DNA of 64,000 bases from NCBI GenBank assembly GCA_910575695.1, contig CAJTGJ010000002.1, positions 62,001 through 126,000 on the forward strand. Reading direction: 5' to 3'. The notes under the pieces are model-generated. The model worked only from the letters and a program-made list of their open reading frames with translations, had not been told where the DNA came from and did no database searches. The position numbers and the translations under genes are program-made. This DNA comes from Oscillospiraceae bacterium (GTDB lineage Bacteria; Bacillota; Clostridia; Oscillospirales; Oscillospiraceae). This document shows, piece by piece, positions 26,169 to 33,218 of the stretch. The first letter of the stretch is position 1. Each line of letters opens with the position of its first letter.

Positions 26169-28871
26169 GTGAATACCAAAATAGAGGTCTGTATCAAAGA
26201 AGAAGAGACAACAACCTGTAAAGGCGGTATCCTCGAAAAATTGGTTGCTCAAGTCTTAACATGTCAGCAGTACGAAGTAACTCAAACAGTTCGAGTTACT
26301 GGAATTGAAATAGATGTACTTGCACAACATAAGTTCACAGGGCAAACTATCTTAGTAGAATGTAAAGCATGGGATAGTGCATTGCCTGCGGATGTTATAA
26401 CAAAACTGCTGGGAAATGGTTTGTTAAAGGGAATAAAAACATGTTGGTTAGTTACAACAGGTGGATTGTCTAAAGACGCCGAAGGCATACGAATTGAGTG
26501 GGAAAATGCAAAGCGAGAAGGCCTGGTTTTCTTCACTCAAAACAGAATTATCGACTTGTTAACTGATTCACATTTGATCAAATCAGTTGATATCATCTGT
26601 GAGCCATTAAAAGATCGATTTACAATGGGAAGCGAAGCACTGCTCATGCTGACATCCGAAGGAATGTATTGGATTGTTCCTGTTACAGATTCAGAAGTGG
26701 GGCTTTCGTCATCGGTGCTTGCATTTGATGCAACAACGGGCCGACGCATTGTGTCTACAGATCAATTAAATGAGCTCAAAACTCGAAAAAATAGTTTTAG
26801 CAGTTTTCAATGGCTTGGCGAGGAACCTGTTGACACTAAAATTTCAGAAGTATTAATGGAAGAATACAACAATATTGTCCCTGTCATCAGTGGAGATGAC
26901 TGGACAGACTACCGTCCTGCCAGACCAGAAGATTTCGTGGGTCGTAAAAAAATTCTTTCTAATATTTTCGAATTTTGGGAAAATGTTAATGGAGGAAGCT
27001 CAAATACCCGATTGTTCTCAATTAAAGCTCCTTCAGGCATGGGAAAAAGTTCTGTTGTTCTGAAGGCTGTTTCCATAGCTTCAAGTAACAGAAAGTACAA
27101 CAAAAAATTTTTTGTTTTTGCTGTAGATGTACGGACTGCCGTTTCTTCCAGATATGCAGAAATGGCATTGAAAGCATGCTTTGATTCGGCTGACGAACAT
27201 GGATTTACAGATGTTACACAACGCAATGTGACTTCTACGACTATCAATCAATTTCTTCATAATGAATCCATCCAGAAAACCCTGTCTTATTTGAAAGAAC
27301 AGGGAAAAACAATGGTAATTATTTTTGACCAGTTTGAGGAACTGTTTTCGAAAAAAGAACTGTATCCTCTCTTTGACAGCGTGAAAAGTTTATGTAACGA
27401 AGTAGATGCACTACAGGGGCAGTTGGTCTTGGGGTTTGCATGGAAAACAGATTTAACGATTCCCGTAGAGCATCCAGCGTACTATTTGTGGTCTAATCTT
27501 GCGGATAGACGAAAAGAATTTGAATTACAGCAGTTTAAACCTTCAGAAATAAAGAGTGCTATTGGTTTGTTTGGAAAACAGCTGCAAGAACCAGTGAATC
27601 CTATCTTGGCAAATTATCTTACAAAACAGTGCCAAGGCTATCCTTGGCTATTGAAGAAATTGTGTATTCATGTGTTTAAGTTAATTCATGAAGGAAGTAG
27701 CCAAGAATATGTTATTGGTCAAAGATTGAATATTGTGGATTTGTTTGAACGCGATATTTCTGAGCTGACCCCTGATCAACATGCCTGCGTTCTTGAAATT
27801 GCAAAAACTTCTCCTGCTGACTATTTTGCCATTGCAGAAACCTATGGAAGTGATATGGTGCAGGCACTAATCAATGCGCGGGTTGTCATCAGAAGAGCTT
27901 CGAAATTGACACTGTACTGGGATATTTTCAGGGATTATGTTTTGAACCATGTAACGCCGGAATTATTGTTAGATTATATACCGCAGTTGCAGTTTGGCTC
28001 GGATATAAGAGCTTTTACATGTTTGTTAGAACATGGGGATATGACATCAGCAGAACTGAGCAAACAGTTGTCTGTTAGCCCTGCTACTGTGGATAACATA
28101 ATGATCGATGCTGTGATGTTTGGTGTTGCACAGAAAAACAATAACACTATTCATCTCATACCGGAATCAAAAGAAGATTTAGTTTTACAATTACAGACAT
28201 TGTTCAAAAAGCATGTAATTTATAGCGAGCTAAAACAGCGTGGTGTAGAATCGTTCGACTATGTCTATTTTCAGAAAATCTTTCAATCCAGTTATAATGA
28301 TGTCAATATCAAAGAAAAGACAAAAGAAATGTATTGCAGTAAATTATATGGCTGGTTACTTCGTTTGGGCCTACTTGAAGAGGTCAAAGGTCATGTGACT
28401 ATTGCCAGTACTGCAAATCCCAAGACAGTTTTGTTGAACACCCAGAGAACTCCACGGAGAGGTAAATATCAATGGGGAAATAGCAATCTATTTTGGGGAC
28501 AAAGCTCTCCTGATAAAGTCATTGACGCATATGATCGGATTGCATCTGAAAGCATTGGCTATGAAGCTTTAAAGTCACAAGGATATAGAAATGCAATTGA
28601 GGCTTTAGTTGCTGCTGGGGCAATCACGAAAAACGGTGATGCTTTTGTTATCAGATGTAATCTTGAGCAGGTATTTAAAAATATTAAGGAAACTGAAACA
28701 ATTAAGTTTGCACAAAAGACAATGGCAGAGCATCCCGAAATCAAAAGCGAGAGTATGGGTATATTGCTTGAAGAGCAATTCTCTAGAAAATGGACACCGG
28801 CATCGCAGAAGCGTTATGGCAATGCAATAATTAGATGGGTTAAATACTTGAATAACCTAACAAAAACATAG
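26169..28871 (+). CDS. Mrr-like nuclease fused to a STAND-type ATPase, candidate defence protein
   Basis: 900-aa protein with GTG start and GGAGGG 5 nt upstream, 54 bp after the endonuclease gene and in the same direction. Residues about 15-110 form a restriction-endonuclease-like domain: GIEIDVLAQ (Asp49), then TILVECKAW (Glu64-x-Lys66), the PD-(D/E)xK triad of the Mrr family. A linker leads to an NTPase: RPEDFVGRKKIL (a typical STAND entry motif), P-loop KAPSGMGKSSVV (Lys293) and Walker B MVIIFDQFEEL (Asp387). Residues about 625-655 (MTSAELSKQLSVSPATVDNI) form a helix-turn-helix, and more winged-helix-like segments follow to a basic end. No TPR or WD repeats are apparent. Nuclease-STAND fusions occur in Avs-type antiphage systems; I do not recognise this exact layout as a named system. 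Confidence 0.8.
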   Translation: MNTKIEVCIKEEETTTCKGGILEKLVAQVLTCQQYEVTQTVRVTGIEIDVLAQHKFTGQTILVECKAWDSALPADVITKLLGNGLLKGIKTCWLVTTGGLSKDAEGIRIEWENAKREGLVFFTQNRIIDLLTDSHLIKSVDIICEPLKDRFTMGSEALLMLTSEGMYWIVPVTDSEVGLSSSVLAFDATTGRRIVSTDQLNELKTRKNSFSSFQWLGEEPVDTKISEVLMEEYNNIVPVISGDDWTDYRPARPEDFVGRKKILSNIFEFWENVNGGSSNTRLFSIKAPSGMGKSSVVLKAVSIASSNRKYNKKFFVFAVDVRTAVSSRYAEMALKACFDSADEHGFTDVTQRNVTSTTINQFLHNESIQKTLSYLKEQGKTMVIIFDQFEELFSKKELYPLFDSVKSLCNEVDALQGQLVLGFAWKTDLTIPVEHPAYYLWSNLADRRKEFELQQFKPSEIKSAIGLFGKQLQEPVNPILANYLTKQCQGYPWLLKKLCIHVFKLIHEGSSQEYVIGQRLNIVDLFERDISELTPDQHACVLEIAKTSPADYFAIAETYGSDMVQALINARVVIRRASKLTLYWDIFRDYVLNHVTPELLLDYIPQLQFGSDIRAFTCLLEHGDMTSAELSKQLSVSPATVDNIMIDAVMFGVAQKNNNTIHLIPESKEDLVLQLQTLFKKHVIYSELKQRGVESFDYVYFQKIFQSSYNDVNIKEKTKEMYCSKLYGWLLRLGLLEEVKGHVTIASTANPKTVLLNTQRTPRRGKYQWGNSNLFWGQSSPDKVIDAYDRIASESIGYEALKSQGYRNAIEALVAAGAITKNGDAFVIRCNLEQVFKNIKETETIKFAQKTMAEHPEIKSESMGILLEEQFSRKWTPASQKRYGNAIIRWVKYLNNLTKT

Positions 28872-28924
28872 GCAGGTTATTGGCTTCAGGACTAAACATC
28901 GGGGACAAAATTCAGGATGATCTC

Positions 28925-28942
28925 TGGCAACACTCTGGCAAC
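28925..28942 (+). repeat. IME1 right integrase arm-site pair
   Basis: TGGCAAC at 28925-28931 and 28936-28942, 11 bp apart and about 100 bp inside the right att core. The 172 bp between the ATPase gene and the core hold only these sites and short A/T-rich dyads (for example AGATAG-CCTCTA-CTATCT). Confidence 0.7.
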
Positions 28943-29043
28943 AAAAAATCAGATAGCCTCTACTATCTGAATAATGAAAAGAATACCAATACTCTGAGCG
29001 AAATCTTATAAGCAAATCTGTTTAGAAAACATCTAACAGGAGC

Positions 29044-29053
29044 GAGTGGGAAT
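29044..29053 (+). repeat. att core, second copy (IME1/IME2 junction)
   Basis: GAGTGGGAAT followed by AAAT. If joined to guaA after loss of IME1 it would read GAG TGG GAA TAA and again end the protein at EWE. Confidence 0.82.
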
Positions 29054-29072
29054 AAATATTTAGTGTTTTCTG

Positions 29073-29118
29073 AATCCTGAAAAGCGTTGGTAATACAGCG
29101 TTTTTCAGGATTTTTCTT
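29073..29118 (+). terminator. terminator at IME2 left end
   Basis: AATCCTGAAAA (29073-29083) pairs with TTTTCAGGATT (29102-29112), followed by TTTCTTTTTT. It would terminate guaA when IME2 alone is integrated, as the hairpin of IME1 does now. Confidence 0.75.
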
Positions 29119-29124
29119 TTTTAG

Positions 29125-29142
29125 TGGCTACAAATTGGCTAC
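29125..29142 (+). repeat. IME2 left integrase arm-site pair
   Basis: TGGCTAC at 29125-29131 and 29136-29142, 11 bp apart. An inverted copy (GTAGCCA) is at 29159-29165. Confidence 0.7.
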
Positions 29143-29170
29143 ATTTGCAGCGATTTTTGTAGCCAGAGGC

Positions 29171-30244
29171 TCACGGCATAATGCCGTCAAGCTGTCTGGC
29201 TACCTCCACCTGCTTGTTGGGGTACAGGTGGCTGTACGTGTCCATCGTTGTCTGCACCTTTTCATGTCCGAGCCGCTCCGCGATCAGCAGCGGAGAGAAG
29301 CCCATCTCCACCAGCAGGCTGGCGTGGCTGTGGCGAATGTCATGCACCCGGATGCGCTTTACCCCCGATGCCTTGCAGCCATACTCCATTTCGTGATACA
29401 GAAAGCTCTTGGTGTAGGGAAAGAGCCGGTCGTCCTTTTGCAGCCCGTAGCAATGGGACATATACTCCTGTAAACAGGTGCAGAGTCCATCAGGGATAGG
29501 GATGGTGCGGTTGCTCTTAGGCGTTTTCGGCGTGGTGACGATGTCCTCTCTGCCGAGACGCTGATAGCTCTTGTTTACCGTCAGGGTTTTCTTTTCAAAG
29601 TCGATGTCCGACGGCGTAAGCGCCAATAGCTCTCCTTCACGGATTCCGGTGAAGTACAAGGTCATAAATACCGCGTAGCTGGCAGGCCGGTCTTTCATGA
29701 CCTCAATGAATGTCTGAAACTCCTGCCTTGTCCAGAACAGCATCTCATCGGCGTGTTTCTTACCCATGCTCCCTGCCTTGTGGCATGGATTCTCTTTCAG
29801 TCCATAGTACTTGACTGCGTAGTTGAAAATTGCTGTGAGCTGGTTGTTGATGCACTTGAGATAGGTTTGGGAGTAGGGCTTGCCGCTTTCATCGCGGTAG
29901 CTGGTCAGAGAGTTCTGCCACTGGCGCACATGAGTGGGCTTGATCTCGTTCAGCGGGATTTTCTTGAAGAAGGGCGTTACCTTCAGGTCGATCAGCCATT
30001 TCTTGCTGGCAACGGTGGAGGGCTTGAGGCGGTGCTCCATATCCTTGACATACAAAGCGATGAAGTCGCCGAAGGTCATACCGAGGCTGCCTGTGGATTG
30101 GCTGATGAAGTCACGTTCCCATTGAAGGGCTTCCTTTTTGGTGGCGAAGCCGCGCTTCTTTTTGTGGATGGTCTTGCCTGTCCAATCCGTTACCCGGATC
30201 TGCGACATCCAGCGACCGGTGTCGCCGTCTTTTGTTACTGACAT
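29171..30244 (-). CDS. int: tyrosine recombinase/integrase of IME2
   Basis: 357-aa integrase, same length and layout as that of IME1: AP2-like arm-binding domain (TGRWMSQIRVTDWTGKTIHKK), core-binding domain and catalytic domain. Arg is in FTGIREGELLAL, Lys in TTPKTPKSNRTI, HxxR in VHDIRHSHASLL, His in LGHEKV and the Tyr nucleophile in TMDTYSHLYP. GGAGG precedes the ATG. It points towards the att site, unlike the IME1 integrase, and lies downstream of the XRE gene. The differing arm-binding domain fits the different arm motif. Confidence 0.93.
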   Translation of the reverse strand: MSVTKDGDTGRWMSQIRVTDWTGKTIHKKKRGFATKKEALQWERDFISQSTGSLGMTFGDFIALYVKDMEHRLKPSTVASKKWLIDLKVTPFFKKIPLNEIKPTHVRQWQNSLTSYRDESGKPYSQTYLKCINNQLTAIFNYAVKYYGLKENPCHKAGSMGKKHADEMLFWTRQEFQTFIEVMKDRPASYAVFMTLYFTGIREGELLALTPSDIDFEKKTLTVNKSYQRLGREDIVTTPKTPKSNRTIPIPDGLCTCLQEYMSHCYGLQKDDRLFPYTKSFLYHEMEYGCKASGVKRIRVHDIRHSHASLLVEMGFSPLLIAERLGHEKVQTTMDTYSHLYPNKQVEVARQLDGIMP

Positions 30245-30286
30245 TTTTACCTCCTTCCCTCAAGAATCAGGCTTTGATAGGGTTAT

Positions 30287-30892
30287 TTACTCATTACTCT
30301 CGTTTTTACCATATTCCTTTTCCAAAAGCTCCGTCCGTCTTGCAATCAGTTCGTCACGGTCAAGTTCTTCTGGTTCTGTGCATTTGACTGCGTTCGCGGC
30401 ATAGTATGCAAGCGTCTGCTCCTTCCAGCGCTTATATGCTGCCTGCGTGGAGTTATGGGCGCGAAGTTCGCTGCGCTCATCCTCCCATTGTTCAAGGAAC
30501 AGGCACATATCTGCGTTGAACTCTGCCGTGCTCTTTCCATCAAAGGAAACCGAGCACTCCCATTGTTTGCTGCGGGGCGGCTTCTGCACATTGATCTTGA
30601 AGTCGATGCCCTCTACCGTTTCCAGCTTAAAGAGGAAGTCCATTACGTCGGCAAGCGTCCTGATCTGTGTCGTGCTGGATTCATACCCAAGAATATAGGT
30701 TGAGGTCGTGTCCAGCAGGTCTGCGATCTGATTGACAACGGCAATCGACACTTCAATCTCTCCGGTTTCGTACTTCTGTACGGTGCGGAGGGATTTTTTA
30801 AGCATTTGTGCCAGCTCGGTCTGGTTCAGCCCCTTCCGTTTTCGGAGTTGCTTAATTCTCTGCCCGATGGCGGGATAATCGAAATTGTCCAT
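30287..30892 (-). CDS. XRE-family transcriptional regulator (IME2 repressor)
   Basis: 201-aa protein with a clear N-terminal helix-turn-helix (IGQRIKQLRKRKGLNQTELAQMLKKSLRTVQKYETGEIEVS, about residues 9-49) and a longer C-terminal region rich in Trp and charged residues. It is expressed from a promoter (TTGCAA, 17 bp, TATGAT on the minus strand) overlapped by a 12-bp operator arm. It is predicted to repress both itself and the divergent xis promoter, and it could be co-transcribed with int. Confidence 0.87.
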   Translation of the reverse strand: MDNFDYPAIGQRIKQLRKRKGLNQTELAQMLKKSLRTVQKYETGEIEVSIAVVNQIADLLDTTSTYILGYESSTTQIRTLADVMDFLFKLETVEGIDFKINVQKPPRSKQWECSVSFDGKSTAEFNADMCLFLEQWEDERSELRAHNSTQAAYKRWKEQTLAYYAANAVKCTEPEELDRDELIARRTELLEKEYGKNESNE

Positions 30893-30912
30893 ATTTGATT
30901 CACCTCGTCCAT

Positions 30913-31007
30913 ATCATACCACAGAACAAAGCGAATTGCAAGTACATATTTTTATTTCGTAAAGGCTTGACAGATGCACCTTGTATGCGTATAATAAATA
31001 TGTACTT
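30913..31007. promoter_or_regulatory. IME2 genetic switch: divergent promoters flanked by a perfect 12-bp inverted repeat
   Basis: Plus strand: TTGACA (30967-30972), 17 bp, TATAAT (30990-30995) towards xis. Minus strand: TTGCAA (30936-30941), 17 bp, TATGAT (30913-30918) towards the XRE gene. AAGTACATATTT (30940-30951) and AAATATGTACTT (30996-31007) are exact complements. One overlaps the repressor -35, the other begins right after the xis -10. Confidence 0.85.
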
Positions 31008-31093
31008 AGGATACGCTTTTCAACAGAACTGGCAGAGCGAGAATGAATGGAAGATGCGTAATCCGAGAAAAATACTTTGAAACAGGAGGTACT

Positions 31094-31300
31094 ATGAGAG
31101 CACAGTTTATCACAGCGTCAGAGGTGGCGGAGATCATGGGCATCAGCCGCAGCAAGGCGTATCAGATCGTCCGGGAAATGAACAGGGAGCTGAAAGCCCA
31201 AGGCTATCTGACCGTTGCCGGAAAATGCCCTGCCCAGTATTTCAAGCAGAAGTTCTACGGCTTCCAGATTCCCGGAGGTGAGCGAAATGACGGGAAATGA
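31094..31300 (+). CDS. excisionase-like small HTH protein (IME2)
   Basis: 68-aa homologue of the IME1 protein at 19777: FITASEVAEIMGISRSKAYQIVREMNRELKAQGYLTVAGK followed by CPAQYFKQKFYGF. AGGAGG lies 5 nt before the ATG. In this element it is the first gene of the divergent operon and runs directly into the RepA-like ATPase (14-nt overlap), with the integrase moved to the other side of the switch. It is likely a directionality factor or operon activator. Confidence 0.8.
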   Translation: MRAQFITASEVAEIMGISRSKAYQIVREMNRELKAQGYLTVAGKCPAQYFKQKFYGFQIPGGERNDGK

Positions 31301-32459
31301 GAAAACGACCGCCCTCATCCCATCTGTTGGCGCAGATGGAGGGCAGCCGCCTCACGATTCAACTAACCAGAGCATACCACATGAAACCTGCGAAAGCAAT
31401 CCCCCGGAGGAAAATATTGAGGAAATGCGTGAGAAAATCCGGCGCATGAACGATCCGCGTTATCTTCATACGGTTTCCATGACAGAGCTGTATCAGACCG
31501 CCTACAAGAGCAGGCCGCCCATCATCGACGGCTTGCTCTACGCGGGAGCGTATATCCTCGCAGGAGCGCCCAAAATCGGAAAATCATTTCTGGTAGCGCA
31601 GCTTGCCTACCATGTCAGCACAGGGCAAAGGCTGTGGGGCTATGAAGTCCATCAGGGTACGGTTCTGTACCTTGCACTGGAGGATGATTTCCAGAGAATC
31701 CAGAGTCGAATGTTTATGATGTACGGCGTGGCGGATACCGCCAGCCTGCATTTTGCAACGGCAGCAAACAAAATCGGAAACGGTCTTGACGAGCAGCTTG
31801 AGAATTTCATAAAGGAACACCCCGACACGAAGCTGGTTATCATTGACACCATGCAAAAGATCAGAGAAGCTGGCGGCGAGGCTTACAGCTACGCCAGCGA
31901 CTATGAGATCATCGGCAAGCTCAAGCGTTTTGCGGACAGACACAGCATTTGCATCGTTACCGTCCATCACACAAGAAAGCAGCCAGCCGGGGACAGCTTT
32001 GAAACGATCTCCGGCACAACAGGACTTCTCGGCTGTGCAGACGGAGCACTCCTGATGCAGAAGAAGAAACGGACTGCATTGGAGGCCACGGTCGATGCGG
32101 TGGGGCGAGATCAACAGGATCAGATTCTATATCTGAAAAAAGATGCCGACACGCAGATATGGAGCCTTGAACGGACAGAGAACGAGCTGTATCAGGAGCC
32201 GCCCGACCCGGTATTGGATACGGTTTCCCAGCTTGTTTCCTACGAAAGCAGAGAATGGACAGGCAGCCCGACTGAGCTTGCGGAGACGGTCAACACAGGC
32301 ATGGCGGCAAACGCTCTCACCAAATACCTGAACGTTAAATCCGGCAGGCTACTGGACGAGTACCATGTGAAGTACGAGAACAGAGCAAAACACTCCGGGC
32401 GGCAGGTGAAACTCGCCTATATGGTCATCGACAATGTAGAGTACGAAGTAATCGAATGA
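31287..32459 (+). CDS. RepA-like RecA-fold ATPase (IME2)
   Basis: 390-aa counterpart of the IME1 ATPase. Walker A is AGAPKIGKSFLVAQ, Walker B is TKLVIIDTMQKIRE, and TVHHTRKQPAGDSFETISGTTGL is conserved. The N-terminal 60 residues are hydrophilic and variable. The C-terminus carries the same WTGSPTELAETVNTGMAANALTKYLNV winged-helix-like segment. GGAGGTGAGCGAA precedes the ATG inside the xis gene. The 9-bp repeat array begins 8 bp after its stop. Confidence 0.82.
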   Translation: MTGNEKTTALIPSVGADGGQPPHDSTNQSIPHETCESNPPEENIEEMREKIRRMNDPRYLHTVSMTELYQTAYKSRPPIIDGLLYAGAYILAGAPKIGKSFLVAQLAYHVSTGQRLWGYEVHQGTVLYLALEDDFQRIQSRMFMMYGVADTASLHFATAANKIGNGLDEQLENFIKEHPDTKLVIIDTMQKIREAGGEAYSYASDYEIIGKLKRFADRHSICIVTVHHTRKQPAGDSFETISGTTGLLGCADGALLMQKKKRTALEATVDAVGRDQQDQILYLKKDADTQIWSLERTENELYQEPPDPVLDTVSQLVSYESREWTGSPTELAETVNTGMAANALTKYLNVKSGRLLDEYHVKYENRAKHSGRQVKLAYMVIDNVEYEVIE

Positions 32460-32466
32460 GGACGGC

Positions 32467-32548
32467 GCGACGGCTGCGACGGTTGCAACGGTTGCAACGG
32501 TGAAAATGATACTGTCAGAGCAACCGTCGCTATCGTTGCGACCGTCGC
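32467..32548. repeat. array of 9-bp GCRACGGTN repeats, four direct and three inverted (IME2)
   Basis: Direct: GCGACGGCT (32467), GCGACGGTT (32476), GCAACGGTT (32485), GCAACGGTG (32494). Inverted: AACCGTCGC (32522), TATCGTTGC (32531), GACCGTCGC (32540). Same unit and layout as in IME1 although the surrounding sequence differs. Confidence 0.85.
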
Positions 32549-32568
32549 GGAAAGGAAAGGATAGGAAA

Positions 32569-32823
32569 ATGAAAAGCGTACAAATTCCCTATGATCTCTT
32601 CATCGACCTCACCATGTACCATCTGCGGGGCGAGGATGATTATGAAGAGGAAATCCGTCAGGGCTTAGAGCAGAAGCTCGACGCCATGCTGAACCGGCAG
32701 CTCTATTCCAGCTATAAGACTGCCCCTACCGAGGAAGAACGCGAACAGGCGCGGCAGGAATATCTTGACCGGCGCGGCGTTCCGCAAAGCTATCGCTGGA
32801 CTACTCCTCCTTGGGAGCTGTGA
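32569..32823 (+). CDS. 84-aa hypothetical mobile-element protein
   Basis: ATG 32569 has AGGA 6 nt upstream, just after the repeat array. The peptide is MKSVQIPYDLFIDLTMYHLR followed by a charged helical region (DDYEEEIRQGLEQKLDAMLNRQLYSSYKTAPTEEEREQARQEYLDRRG) and ends RWTTPPWEL. It is a type common between RepA-like and MobV genes in Clostridial elements. No named domain; it may be an accessory protein for replication or relaxosome. Confidence 0.7.
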   Translation: MKSVQIPYDLFIDLTMYHLRGEDDYEEEIRQGLEQKLDAMLNRQLYSSYKTAPTEEEREQARQEYLDRRGVPQSYRWTTPPWEL

Positions 32824-33218
32824 CAGGAGCGTGCCACGCTCCTGTTGCTGGAGGACAAGGCAAAGCATTGGCTGACACAGCCCCTCACATCCCCGTCCCC
32901 ATCGAAAAACCCGCAGATTTTGAGATGGATGGCAGAGAGGATTTTCAAAATTCTCTCTGCCTGTGGGCGGCAGCGTTGAAGCAAATTCGATTGCTGAAAG
33001 GCTGGCGGTCACGCCGTGGATTTTGCAAAGTGGGTACTACTTGCAAGCCACGGCAGAGGCTTCCGCAGAAGCCGCATTCCCCGTTCCCCCTCGGAGAGCC
33101 CACGATACTTTGCAGCCGCAGGATGAAAGTATCATAGTGGGTTATTACACTTCCGCAGAAGTGCCTCCCCGAAAGCTGCCCCGTCCTGCACAATCTGAAA
33201 TCAGGAGGTAAACTGCCT
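32823..33218. other. gene-free leader of the MobV relaxase with hairpin and oriT
   Basis: About 395 bp without a convincing gene. It begins with a 9-bp stem (ACAGGAGCG-TGCCA-CGCTCCTGT, 32823-32845), probably the transcript end of the 84-aa gene. It contains two copies of the dyad CTTCCGCAGAAG (about 33060 and 33150) and the candidate oriT at 33104-33152. Confidence 0.5.
33104..33152 (+). other. candidate MobV-type oriT
   Basis: GATACTTT (33104-33111) and AAAGTATC (33126-33133) form a perfect 8-bp dyad, followed by ATAGTGGGTTATTACACTT. The TAGTGGGTTAT part differs by one base from the pMV158 nick region TAGTGTGTTAT as I recall it. It lies 67 bp upstream of the MobV gene, the usual position. 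Confidence 0.65.

Larger units (their letters stand above)
18925..28924. other. base-composition contrast inside IME1
   Basis: The replication/integration half (about 19.7-22.6 kb) has moderate GC, while the regulator, methyltransferase, endonuclease and ATPase genes (23.5-28.9 kb) are visibly A/T-rich with many AAA, ATT and GAA codons. This suggests the cargo joined the backbone from a different source. Confidence 0.5.
18776..29053. mobile_element. IME1: integrative mobilizable element inserted in the 3' end of guaA
   Basis: About 10.3 kb between direct repeats GAGTGGGAAT at 18776-18785 and 29044-29053. Inside are an XRE repressor, xis, tyrosine integrase, MobC-like protein, RepA-like ATPase with 9-bp repeats, a candidate oriT, DUF6061 and a restriction/defence cargo. 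Paired TGGCAAC arm sites lie just inside both ends. There are no conjugation-channel genes and no relaxase, so transfer would need help from another element. The cargo (about 23.5-28.9 kb) is clearly lower in GC than the flanking chromosome. Confidence 0.88.

Noticed and set aside
32811..33137. Possible 108-aa gene upstream of mobV
   Set aside because: No ribosome site, no similarity, and it covers the candidate oriT.
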